Source: an uncultured Lentisphaeria bacterium (GTDB taxonomy: Bacteria; Verrucomicrobiota; Lentisphaeria; JABSQK01; CAJWLW01). From it: a stretch of DNA of 18,525 nucleotides. The stretch is from assembly GCA_913042885.1 (NCBI GenBank), contig CAJWLW010000067.1, positions 1 through 18,525 of the forward strand, read 5' to 3'. The position numbers and the translations under genes are program-made. Positions 8,656 to 15,891 of the stretch are shown here, in pieces (within the stretch, counting starts at the first letter, position 1; each line of letters begins with the position of its first letter). Under the pieces are notes generated by a model. The model was not told the origin of the DNA. It saw only the letters and a program-made list of their open reading frames with translations, and searched no databases.

Positions 8656-10212
8656 ATGAATTACATGGACAGCACGATGTTGGCGATTGGCGACAATACA
8701 CAACTCTTTCTGGACAACCTGATTGTCGAAGCCTCGCACGATGTGACCAAGACAACTCATCAGCCCCGCAAAGACCCGGCCAATCCATTGATCATAAAGG
8801 ATCGGCCATGGGAGCATTTACCCTATTTCACCTGCAGCAATCATGTGGTGTTGCGGGATTCACAGGATGGTCTTTTCAAGTGCTGGTACGAAGACCTGAT
8901 TGATCACAGTGGCAGGAAGTATCTGGTCGAGGCGCGCGTATGCTATGCGGTAAGTGAGGACGGCCTGCGTTGGGAGAAACCGGAGCTGGATGTCCATGAG
9001 GAAAATGGTCGAAAGACCAATGTGGTTATCGGCGGCGAAGACGGAATCGAGCAGACGCATTCATGTGGCGTGATCGAGGATCGTTTTCCGCCGGACCCGT
9101 CGCGACGGTACCGGGCCATCTTTTCCCACTACCCGCCGTTCGAGGGGCAGATACGAGCGGCCCATTCTGCGGACGGAATCCACTGGCAGCTGGAGACCGA
9201 ATCCGTATCGTTCGGGAATCTCGGCGGGGCTATGGGCGACGCTGCCATTCTGGATTACGACCCGTACAGCCGCAACTTCATCACGACTTGCCGGCCCAGT
9301 CGCATGTGTTCCCCGTGCCTGAACCCGCGCAACCCCATGGGGCCGACAAATCCCGGCCCCCGCTATCCCCATGATTTTGCCAAGCAGAACCGCCGCCGCA
9401 TTTTCCAGGCGGAAAGTCCGGATATGCTGCATTGGAGCCAGCCGCATCTGGTGTTGTGTCCGGACGACGAGGAGGACAACATCGATGACGGGTTCTACAC
9501 CATGGTACAGTGCGAATATTCCGGCATCTATCTCGGGTTTCTCAACGTGTTTCATCGGACGTCGAATCATATGGATGTGCAACTTGTCGTCAGCCGTGAC
9601 CGAAAGAATTGGCAGCGCACAAATAACCGACAACCGTGGCTGACGCTCGGCACGCCGGACAAATGGGATCAGGGCATGGTCGCGAGTTCTTCTGCGATTC
9701 TCGAGGTTGGCGACGAGTTGTTTTTCTATTATGGCGGGTGCTCCTGCCATCATGACTACTGGATTTGGGGGCCGCGGGAAGGACTTGACCACCCGGAAGT
9801 GACAGATCCGGACCTGATCCGCTTCGGGCTGGGGTTGGCCCGCCTGCGCAAAGACGGTTTTGTTTCCTTTGATGCCGGTTCGGTTCGCGAGGGCATGATG
9901 GTTACCCGTCCTTTCTCCTCCGAGGGTGAGAGCCTGATAATCAACGCGAAATGTGGCGGCAACGGCTACATCAAAATAGAAGTTCTCGACCAGTATGATG
10001 AGATCATCGAGGGTCGCAGCAAGGAGGCGTGCGATGTCTTTACTGCAGACAGCACGGCCCACAACGTGACGTGGAACGGGGACGGCAGCCTGCCTGTCAC
10101 ACCGATGTCCGGCGGCGGCGACACGATCTATCCATGGAAGTCCCAGCCGCAGTTTCGCAAGCTGCGTTTCTTCATGAAAGACGCGGAACTCTACTCTTTT
10201 TCCATGAAGTAA
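8656..10212 (+). CDS. Glycosidase-like five-bladed beta-propeller protein (GH32/GH43-like superfamily, unassigned)
   Basis: From ATG 8656 the product is 518 residues. It has the look of a five-bladed beta-propeller glycosidase: four copies of a Ser-x-Asp-x-x-x-Trp blade motif occur at residues 100-106 (SEDGLRW), 171-177 (SADGIHW), 254-260 (SPDMLHW) and 313-319 (SRDRKNW). An N-terminal LFLDNLIVEASHDV string and HQPRKDPANPL, typical of a widespread Planctomycetes-type family, precede them. The last 120 residues form a separate beta-sandwich. Such proteins are distantly related to GH32/GH43/GH117 but have no agreed activity; I cannot identify the catalytic triad with certainty. It is the last gene of the six-gene plus-strand run, 57 bp after the unknown 257-residue protein. 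Its final 22 bases overlap the end of the convergent dioxygenase gene. No signal peptide is visible. Confidence 0.78.
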   Translation: MNYMDSTMLAIGDNTQLFLDNLIVEASHDVTKTTHQPRKDPANPLIIKDRPWEHLPYFTCSNHVVLRDSQDGLFKCWYEDLIDHSGRKYLVEARVCYAVSEDGLRWEKPELDVHEENGRKTNVVIGGEDGIEQTHSCGVIEDRFPPDPSRRYRAIFSHYPPFEGQIRAAHSADGIHWQLETESVSFGNLGGAMGDAAILDYDPYSRNFITTCRPSRMCSPCLNPRNPMGPTNPGPRYPHDFAKQNRRRIFQAESPDMLHWSQPHLVLCPDDEEDNIDDGFYTMVQCEYSGIYLGFLNVFHRTSNHMDVQLVVSRDRKNWQRTNNRQPWLTLGTPDKWDQGMVASSSAILEVGDELFFYYGGCSCHHDYWIWGPREGLDHPEVTDPDLIRFGLGLARLRKDGFVSFDAGSVREGMMVTRPFSSEGESLIINAKCGGNGYIKIEVLDQYDEIIEGRSKEACDVFTADSTAHNVTWNGDGSLPVTPMSGGGDTIYPWKSQPQFRKLRFFMKDAELYSFSMK

Positions 10213-11081
10213 TGGCGCCCCGGCGTGTACCCGTACGGTTCATGCTGAATCAGATAGTCCCAGTCATCCGGCTGGATTTCGTATACGGTTTCAATTGGCA
10301 GTTCATCGAAGAATGCCTGGGCCGATGACGGGATCTTGATTTTCTCACTGCGATCGCGCCAGAAAATATGATGACTGTTTACCAACATGATACGTGGCGC
10401 ATCTGAATCGTTCGGCATGCCGCGGTGCCAGAGGCGCATGTCGCGCATCAACAGGTCCCCCTGGCTGGTGCAGGCGCGGATGGGTGGGCAGATCTCACGC
10501 CTCGCCGTGGTGGCTGCAGCGGAAACTTCAATGGCATCACCTCTCCAGATGGATGTGTCGAGATGCGTGCCGGGCCACAGCTCGATAGCGCCGTTTTCCT
10601 CGTTGACGTCGGTTATCGGCGTGTTGACGATCAGGCTCACCGGTGGATGTGCCTCTTTCAAGTCGGGCCACAGTTGGCCATGGTCGGCATGCAGCGGTTG
10701 GGCCGGGGTACCGGGCATAATCGCCAGGCCCATGTAAGTGCTGTTGAAAAACTTGCGGTGCACGGCCGTCGACACGGCACAGGCAAAGGGATTTGCCAGG
10801 ATCTCCGTGAACAGGTACGGATGCATCGGTGGCGGCTGCACAGTAACATGCCCTTTCACCCAGTTGTACGGCGGGGTCTGCCGTGAAGCCAATGCCAGCA
10901 AGCGGTCGAGGTCCTCGAGCATGCGGCCTTCAAGTGCATCCAGAACCTTCGCCTGTACGGCCTGGCGAAGGATCACGTAGCCCTCCGTTCGCAACGCCTG
11001 CTGCGCTTCGGCAATGTGTTCCATGCTCAGTTGCTGCGCCTGGCACTCGGCATCCGAAATCGTGATGTCGGTTTTGACCAT
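10191..11081 (-). CDS. Phytanoyl-CoA dioxygenase (PhyH) family 2-oxoglutarate/Fe(II) oxygenase
   Basis: Starting at ATG 11081 the product is 296 residues, normal for PhyH proteins. The iron-binding facial triad is readable: His131-Ala-Asp133 in PLHADHGQLWPD and His219 in LWHRGMPND, with Arg230 (DAPRIML) in the expected place for binding 2-oxoglutarate. ENGAIELWPGTH (162-173) is the typical pre-triad strand. These enzymes couple oxidation of 2-oxoglutarate to hydroxylation, or to demethylation through hydroxylation. PhyH members are strongly expanded in sponge-associated and PVC-like bacteria, where substrates are mostly unknown; a sugar or a glycoside aglycone is a reasonable guess here. The frame stays open to 11297, but ATG 11081 has GGGGAGA at 7 bases and the family's N-terminus begins there. 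Its 3' end overlaps the upstream operon by 22 bp tail to tail, and it is divergent from the GH42-like gene. Confidence 0.9.
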   Translation of the reverse strand: MVKTDITISDAECQAQQLSMEHIAEAQQALRTEGYVILRQAVQAKVLDALEGRMLEDLDRLLALASRQTPPYNWVKGHVTVQPPPMHPYLFTEILANPFACAVSTAVHRKFFNSTYMGLAIMPGTPAQPLHADHGQLWPDLKEAHPPVSLIVNTPITDVNEENGAIELWPGTHLDTSIWRGDAIEVSAAATTARREICPPIRACTSQGDLLMRDMRLWHRGMPNDSDAPRIMLVNSHHIFWRDRSEKIKIPSSAQAFFDELPIETVYEIQPDDWDYLIQHEPYGYTPGRHYFMEKE

Positions 11082-11088
11082 TCTTTCG

Positions 11089-11095
11089 TCTCCCC
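11089..11095 (-). promoter_or_regulatory. Ribosome binding site GGGGAGA fixing the dioxygenase start
   Basis: On the minus strand GGGGAGA lies 7 bases before ATG 11081. It favours this start over the longer open frame that begins at 11297. Confidence 0.7.
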
Positions 11096-11191
11096 AGTTT
11101 TCCTGCCCGCCGATTTTGACGCCATGCAGGAATATACCGGCATCGCCGTCGAAAAGGTGCCCAAATACAGCATAAACCCTTCCCTTTCGAA

Positions 11192-11210
11192 TTCTCGGCC
11201 AGGCCGAGAA
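11192..11210. promoter_or_regulatory. Perfect 19-bp palindrome in the divergent intergenic region, candidate operator
   Basis: TTCTCGGCC (11192-11200) and GGCCGAGAA (11202-11210) are perfect 9-base inverted arms around a single A. The site lies 111 bp upstream of the dioxygenase start and 138 bp upstream of the GH42-like start, where a shared repressor or activator of both genes would bind. A one-base loop argues against a transcription terminator. The rest of 11082-11347 shows no other gene and no clear promoter hexamers. Confidence 0.5.
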
Positions 11211-11347
11211 CTGTATGACAGCAGGCGATGTGTGAAGATCGCAATGGATTTTTCCGGAGATGCGTTCTACGTTGTCAAATTGGTGTTGGGAACTCAATCA
11301 CCTCCTGCACCCGACGACACTGATTCTCGAACCTCGGATCTCTATTC

Positions 11348-13351
11348 ATGCCTTCCCCTGTCCTTCTCGCCGCACATATGAACGACCCGTGGATGCCAAC
11401 CACGGAGTCTGGGATCAAAGGCCACTTTTATCAGGAAGGCGAACGCCAGACGGAACTGCCGTCCGATTGGTATTCAATCCTCAGCAGGCTTGGAGTCACC
11501 ATGTTGCAGGTGGACTCCGAGCACCACACGACCAACGAGACTCTGCCGGGCGTCTGGGACTGGGCGGCGTACGACCGGCTGTTCGAGGCGATCCGGAACG
11601 GCGGCTTCCAAGCTATTTTCTTTCCGCATTGGCATTGGCCGCCGGACTGGTATGAGGAGTCGGACGAATTCATTTCCTGTCGCTGCCTTGAACACGATGA
11701 GGCCATTCCCTGTATCTCGCCATGGAGCCCGCACGCGAAGGCCTGGTTCGAACGATGCATCAATGCAATGGCGGAACATTACGGTGAGCCGGACGTCGTC
11801 GCCGGCATTTACCTGGGTATTCATGGAGACTGGGGCGAGGCCATGTATCCGCTTGGCGGTGAGGTCGGCATCGCCTGTCTCGAGTACGGCCGTGGTTTGA
11901 AGGACGCGCACTGGCATCCGGATTTCTGGTGCAACGATCCATGTGCCCACGATGATTTCCGCCGCACTGCCATTCGCAAATACGGATCGCTCACCGCACT
12001 AAACGATGTCTGGCAAAGTCGATACGACAACGCGGAGCAGCTCGAATTTCCGCGAACGCCGGACCCCGATAATCCCCGGCCATGGCTGGATTTCATCGAA
12101 TGGTACTACGACAGCATGACCAGGTTCTCGGTGATGGTTGCCGAGCTCTACCGCCGTCGTTTCCCGAATCTGCTGTTGATGCTGCCCCTGGGCGGAGGCA
12201 CCGAGGCGTTGGTGTTTGGCCAGGACAATACCGGTCTGCCCAAGGCGATGAAGCCATTCAACGTTACCATCCGGTCGACGGCTTCCGGCTCGACACAATC
12301 AAACAGGCAATACTCGACCGCCGAGAAATTCCAACGCAACTATCCGATTCTCAAACGCATCGCCTCAGCCTGCAAATTCTACGGCAATGAACTGTGGCTG
12401 GAGCCGCCCTGGCCGCCAAAGATGGGACGTACCGCGACGGTCACGAAACTGTTCGAAGTCCTCTCATGCGGTGCTGTTGCTTTTTACGACTGGAGCCGCA
12501 ACATCGTTGAGAACGCGGACGTGTTTGAGGAGTACGCAGAATTGCTGACCGTGCGAACTCCGCAAGTCGATACGGCTATCTTTTTTCCCGCCACCTCACA
12601 TCGGCTGTGTCCCGATCAGTCGATGCCCGAACCCTTCTGGGAGGGCGCGGCCGATATCCGTCGCGTCCTTGACTTTGATGTGGTCGATGAGCGTCTCATT
12701 GCCGACGGCGCCCTGGCCGGCTACCGCGTTCTGATCATCTTCGGCACCGACGTTGTTGAAGCTGAAACCATCGCCGGCATTACGGCATGGGTTGAAGCCG
12801 GAGGTGCCGTCCTCCTCGATGGCGTCGGCCCGGTGCGAACGGTCGAGGGCGATCGCGCACCGTACGACGCGCTTGCGGGAATGGCGCCGGAGTCCGGCAT
12901 GGTTGAAACCGCTCCGGCGCCGATCGACCTGCGTCACGATGTATTCCTGCAGCACCTGGCGGCGACACCGCATCGCGTCGCCCACCGCGCATACACGGGA
13001 TTGAGTGACGATGCCGAAATCCTGGCGGCATCGGGGGACGGCAACGCCGTAGTCTGGCAATGTCGACACGGCGACGGTACCGCCATCGTCTGCGCGGGGG
13101 ATTGGGGCGAGCGCCGGGTGTACTATGAAATCATCCGCGACGCCGTATACAATCTCTCGGCATTGGCCCCTTCATTCCGCGACGCGCCGGCGTATAACGA
13201 CCACTGGGACGATTGCTTTTCCACCGTCACCGAGGACGGGATCATCTTCCTGAACCTCGAACCGGTGGCCGTCGAGAAGACCGCCTTTGGCCGGACGCTG
13301 TCTATCGAGCCGAATGCGATCGCAATAATATCCGTAGATGTTCCGGGATGA
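11348..13351 (+). CDS. GH42-like clan GH-A glycosidase with beta-galactosidase trimerisation-type domain
   Basis: The 667-residue protein has a TIM-barrel N-terminal half. It runs through YSILSRLGVTMLQVDSEHH, the FFPHWHWPPDWY strand (91-102), and GIYLGIHGDWGEAMYP (153-168), whose Glu164 sits where clan GH-A enzymes keep the acid/base. NELWLEPPWPP (347-357) offers Glu352 or Glu348 as nucleophile. Residues about 407-520 form a Rossmann-like domain (YRVLIIFGTDVVEAETI, then WVEAGGAVLLDGVG) like the GH42 trimerisation domain, followed by a C-terminal beta-domain. The canonical GH42 NE motif is replaced by WGE, so it belongs to a relative rather than classical GH42. Beta-galactosidase or another exo-glycosidase activity is inferred. 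No signal peptide is visible. ATG 11348 is used; ATG 11378 (residue 11) is a possible alternative, and neither has a strong ribosome binding site. It is divergent from the dioxygenase and convergent with the isomerase. Confidence 0.78.
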   Translation: MPSPVLLAAHMNDPWMPTTESGIKGHFYQEGERQTELPSDWYSILSRLGVTMLQVDSEHHTTNETLPGVWDWAAYDRLFEAIRNGGFQAIFFPHWHWPPDWYEESDEFISCRCLEHDEAIPCISPWSPHAKAWFERCINAMAEHYGEPDVVAGIYLGIHGDWGEAMYPLGGEVGIACLEYGRGLKDAHWHPDFWCNDPCAHDDFRRTAIRKYGSLTALNDVWQSRYDNAEQLEFPRTPDPDNPRPWLDFIEWYYDSMTRFSVMVAELYRRRFPNLLLMLPLGGGTEALVFGQDNTGLPKAMKPFNVTIRSTASGSTQSNRQYSTAEKFQRNYPILKRIASACKFYGNELWLEPPWPPKMGRTATVTKLFEVLSCGAVAFYDWSRNIVENADVFEEYAELLTVRTPQVDTAIFFPATSHRLCPDQSMPEPFWEGAADIRRVLDFDVVDERLIADGALAGYRVLIIFGTDVVEAETIAGITAWVEAGGAVLLDGVGPVRTVEGDRAPYDALAGMAPESGMVETAPAPIDLRHDVFLQHLAATPHRVAHRAYTGLSDDAEILAASGDGNAVVWQCRHGDGTAIVCAGDWGERRVYYEIIRDAVYNLSALAPSFRDAPAYNDHWDDCFSTVTEDGIIFLNLEPVAVEKTAFGRTLSIEPNAIAIISVDVPG

Positions 13352-13443
13352 CGGTTGGCTTATCACGCCGAAGCCTGGGGCGAAGGCAGATCTGCGAATG
13401 AATCCCGCGGTGCTGCTGCGGACGTGTCATAAGCCCTGTTTAC

Positions 13444-14274
13444 TCATCCATTCGAGAGCAGCGACTGGACGTACTGGAGGTTTCGCCGGGTATTGTTTTC
13501 GAGGCCCGCGAGATCGGTGTCGACAAATTCGAAGGCGTCCGGGCTGACGCTCAGGTGCGTTTCGACAACCACATAGCCGGTGTATCCGTCATCCGCGAGA
13601 CCGGCGAGCTGCCCGGGCCAGTCAACGACGCCCTGCTCGATCAGCGACCAGCAGTTCTGCTGAGGATCGTAGTTCTTGAGATGCACGTGCGAGACCAGAT
13701 CCTTGATCTGATCGTACTCGGCCGGGTAGGGCACGGCGCTGCCGGCGCGCGCGGAATTGCTGGGGTCCCAGCAGAGGGTGAGACGATCGGCGCCGATCTG
13801 GCGGATCATCCCGGCCGCCTCGAGACCGGTGGCCCCCCAGCAGATGGATTCGTTCTCCAGCACCAATCGGCATTCATGGCGGCCGGCGATATCGGCCATC
13901 TCGGCAACCCGATCGATCGCCGCCTGCGGCACCTGGGGTGAATCGTCACGCTTGAAACCGAAACAGATCACCCGATCTGTCCCGGCGCGGCGCGCCCATT
14001 CACAGGCTCGCGGCAGACCTTCAGCCAGGACCGTAGCAACCGACGGATCGTCGATGGCGCATTTGCAGAATCCCGGTGACACGCCCGAAATTTGCAGGCC
14101 GGCATCATCGACCATCTTGAAAAAATCCCGCAACTCCGTATCCGGCCCCTCCGGGAAGCGGCCGCCGGGCAGGCTTCGCACCTCCACGAAATCGACGTTC
14201 CACTGCTTTGCCAGTTGCACGGCTCGTACCGGATCTTCACGGTTGATTTCGTCGGTAAAGACTGAGATCTTCAT
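13444..14274 (-). CDS. Sugar phosphate isomerase/epimerase (AP-endonuclease-2-type TIM barrel)
   Basis: The product is 276 residues from ATG 14274, the usual size of this family. Four metal-binding positions typical of xylose-isomerase-like TIM barrels are present (numbering from the ATG at 14277): Glu141 in LVLENES, Asp171 in LCWDPSN, His197/His199 in SHVHLKNYD, and Glu239 in VVVETHLS. Such enzymes isomerise or epimerise ketoses, inosose or hydroxypyruvate-type compounds with Mn, Co or Mg; the exact substrate cannot be told. There are tandem ATGs at 14277 and 14274; GGAGG at 14279-14283 is only one base from the first but four from the second, so the second is preferred. No signal peptide is visible. 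The gene is convergent with the GH42-like gene across 92 bp with no clear terminator. Upstream lies degenerate sequence rather than an intact co-directional gene. Confidence 0.88.
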   Translation of the reverse strand: MKISVFTDEINREDPVRAVQLAKQWNVDFVEVRSLPGGRFPEGPDTELRDFFKMVDDAGLQISGVSPGFCKCAIDDPSVATVLAEGLPRACEWARRAGTDRVICFGFKRDDSPQVPQAAIDRVAEMADIAGRHECRLVLENESICWGATGLEAAGMIRQIGADRLTLCWDPSNSARAGSAVPYPAEYDQIKDLVSHVHLKNYDPQQNCWSLIEQGVVDWPGQLAGLADDGYTGYVVVETHLSVSPDAFEFVDTDLAGLENNTRRNLQYVQSLLSNG

Positions 14275-14278
14275 CATC

Positions 14279-14283
14279 CCTCC
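14279..14283 (-). promoter_or_regulatory. Ribosome binding site GGAGG before tandem ATG codons
   Basis: On the minus strand GGAGG is followed by G-ATG-ATG. Spacing of four bases favours the second ATG (14274) as the isomerase start. Confidence 0.6.
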
Positions 14284-14548
14284 ATGCCTTGGAATAGTCG
14301 TTCAGGTTCTGTTTCCGGCCTCGGCTGGCATGCGCGTCATCCGCGGGAGAGTGGTTTGTTGGGTGCCCACGGCTGCGGCTTGCCGAGTCAGCCTGGCCGA
14401 GGCCCGTTCGTCGTTGAGAATCCGGGCGCAGTCACCGGCAATGACATCCGCCACCAACACATTATCATTTCCCATGCCCCTTTGCATCTTTCATGAGGCA
14501 GGATGGCGGATGTACACCGGTATCCAAAGCTGCCGCGAAGACCCGCGC

Positions 14549-14749
14549 TTACCGCGACCCGTTTGCAGATCCCGTGCCCGTACCGGCAAAGACCCACACG
14601 AGATTGAAAAACACAACGAGGTGGAGGCACCCGGTGCCCAGGATGCCTTCACTGCGCGTCTGGTCGAGACTGAGCCGAGCACGCTCGGCGAGATCCAACG
14701 TGTCGGGCACAACAGCTTGATAGTACGTTCCACGTTGAGCTGGAAGCAT
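14549..14749 (-). pseudogene. Broken N-terminal fragment of a conserved 'VPDTLDLAERA' family protein
   Basis: Reading from ATG 14749 on the minus strand, the first 30 or so residues include YYQAVVPDTLDLAERARLSLD. I recall closely similar strings near the N-terminus of large uncharacterised proteins frequent in Planctomycetes- and Poribacteria-type genomes. After this point the frame loses any likeness to the family and reaches a TAA at 14549-14551 after 66 residues, far short of the several hundred expected. None of the three minus-strand frames restores the family further down. This fits a gene truncated by deletion or frameshift; it points the same way as the downstream isomerase gene and may once have been in its operon. 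The family assignment rests on memory of a motif, so it is tentative. Confidence 0.45.
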
Positions 14750-14874
14750 GGGCAATTGTTCTTTCCGGCGGTTTGTCCGCAGTGCCTTGCATAGCACCAA
14801 GAACGGTGGCGGCTGTAACCGGAGATTAAAGCGGCGTCGGCGGAAATTGTGCTCGAAGCAACACTTATCTTGAC

Positions 14875-14902
14875 TTGCCATTCCGATGTCGTTGCCTATA
14901 TT
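14875..14902 (+). promoter_or_regulatory. Sigma-70-like promoter candidate for the SDR gene
   Basis: TTGCCA (14875-14880) and TATATT (14897-14902) each match 5 of 6 consensus bases, with a 16-base spacer. The -10 ends 48 bases before ATG 14951. Its position supports that ATG, since the longer in-frame start at 14849 would place the promoter inside the coding region. Confidence 0.45.
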
Positions 14903-14950
14903 CCCAGCCTTTCTGCGGTCATACAAATCGGGCATACTGGAGTTGCGGAC

Positions 14951-15790
14951 ATGAAAAAAATTGTTGTTACCGGGGCCAAGGGCGGCACGGGTACCGGCAT
15001 CGTGGCGGTGTTGAAAGACCGCGGTTACGATGTGCTTTCTATCGATCTCCTGCCGCAGGCCCTTGGCGATGTGGATTACAAACAGATCGACCTGCGCGAC
15101 GCTGCCGGTGTGAACGACGCATTTGCCGGCGCCGACGGCGTCATACACTTCGGCAGTGTGCCCGCTGACGTGTGGCTGTCTACCACCGAGGCGTTCCACA
15201 ACGTCGCGGTCGCCGGCTTCAATGTATTTCAAGCCGCGCACAACGTTGGCATCCGTCGCGTCGCCTGGGCGTCGAGCATCGAGGTCTACGGCGATCTGCG
15301 TGAGCACCTGACACTGCCGATTACCGAAGAGAGCCCGCAGGCGCCGCCCGGTATTTACGGCGCCTCGAAGGTGCTGCTGGAATCGCTCGCTCACAACTAC
15401 TGCCGCTGGCACAATATGGCGATCGCAGGATTTCGTCTGACTCGAATCATCTACGACAGCGCCTACGGCAAGGAGCGCATGCAGCGGTGGTCGGGGGACG
15501 ATGCACTCGGTCACGATTGCATGTGGTCGTATGTGGATGCCCGCGACGTGGCGACTGCCTGTCTGGCGTGGCTCGAGTCGGACCGCCAGGGTGCGGAGGT
15601 GTACAACATCGGCTGCGACAATGTGCACAGCGAAACACCGACCGCCGAGCTGCTCGAGCATCACGGCTTTGCAGGAAAGGAAGTCACCCGTGAACACGGC
15701 GAGTATGAGACGCTTTTTTCATCGGCAAAACTGAAAGCGCACCTCGGCTGGCAGGCAGAACATGACTGGCGGGATATTCTTGCCGAATGA
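14951..15790 (+). CDS. NAD-dependent epimerase/dehydratase-type SDR oxidoreductase
   Basis: The 279-residue product is an extended-type short-chain dehydrogenase. The N-terminus MKKIVVTGAKGGTGTG carries the glycine-rich nucleotide-binding turn. Asp32 at the end of the second strand (LSIDLLPQ) favours NAD over NADP. The catalytic residues are Ser108/Ser109 in WASSIEVYG and Tyr136-x-x-x-Lys140 in YGASK. Length and layout fit both nucleotide-sugar epimerases and the shorter uronate or aldose dehydrogenases, which oxidise a free sugar to its lactone. The presence of a lactonase-like gene nearby makes the dehydrogenase reading attractive, but this is inference. ATG 14951 has GGAG (14939-14942) 8 bases upstream, so it is preferred to the in-frame start at 14849. 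The stop overlaps an ATG in an ATGA arrangement with a 34-residue frame of doubtful status. Confidence 0.87.
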   Translation: MKKIVVTGAKGGTGTGIVAVLKDRGYDVLSIDLLPQALGDVDYKQIDLRDAAGVNDAFAGADGVIHFGSVPADVWLSTTEAFHNVAVAGFNVFQAAHNVGIRRVAWASSIEVYGDLREHLTLPITEESPQAPPGIYGASKVLLESLAHNYCRWHNMAIAGFRLTRIIYDSAYGKERMQRWSGDDALGHDCMWSYVDARDVATACLAWLESDRQGAEVYNIGCDNVHSETPTAELLEHHGFAGKEVTREHGEYETLFSSAKLKAHLGWQAEHDWRDILAE

Positions 15791-15891
15791 CTACAGTCAT
15801 GCAAACGGCCAAAGACCTGACGGAGAAGAGGGAAGTCCCTACACCCACGGACACCATCGCCGGGAGCGACTCGGGGAAAGGAAACCCGTGA
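15787..15891 (+). CDS. Possible 34-residue ORF overlapping the SDR stop (ATGA), doubtful
   Basis: ATG 15787 shares the ATGA overlap with the SDR stop and the frame runs 34 residues to TGA at 15889-15891. The peptide is hydrophilic, begins MTTVMQTAKDLTEK, and resembles no family I know. The +1 frame then stays open as DIAAAMLDHGAALAAPVPL and on to 16087. Together they could be the shattered start of a former downstream gene rather than a real small protein. ATGA overlaps favour translational coupling, but one such overlap can occur by chance. Confidence 0.2.
   Translation: MTTVMQTAKDLTEKREVPTPTDTIAGSDSGKGNP

Larger units (their letters stand above)
14278..14950. other. 673-bp stretch without an intact gene
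   Basis: Between the divergent isomerase and SDR genes no open frame gives a recognisable complete protein. The minus strand holds a broken conserved N-terminus (14549-14749) and unrecognised short frames closer to the isomerase (for example 14302-14487). The right end holds a promoter candidate for the SDR. The rest is best read as decaying coding DNA; no hairpin terminator or repeat was seen. Confidence 0.5.

Noticed and set aside
9061..10062. 333-residue minus-strand open frame
   Set aside because: Antisense to the beta-propeller gene; low-complexity, arginine-rich translation without motifs.
11082..11297. 72-residue N-terminal extension of the dioxygenase
   Set aside because: It has no family likeness, would run through the palindrome, and ATG 11081 has a strong ribosome binding site.
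13386..13395. Palindrome GCAGATCTGC between convergent genes
   Set aside because: Ten bases with no loop, too short to separate from chance and not terminator-like.
13757..14794. 345-residue plus-strand open frame
   Set aside because: Antisense to the isomerase, whose metal-binding residues are clear; the translation is Ser/Arg/Pro-rich and unlike a protein family.
14849..14950. 34-residue N-terminal extension of the SDR
   Set aside because: The glycine-rich motif begins at ATG 14951, which has a GGAG site; the extension contains the promoter candidate.
14549..15697. 382-residue minus-strand open frame read as one gene
   Set aside because: Most of it is antisense to the SDR gene. Only the part below 14749 shows conserved residues, so that part alone is reported, as a pseudogene fragment.
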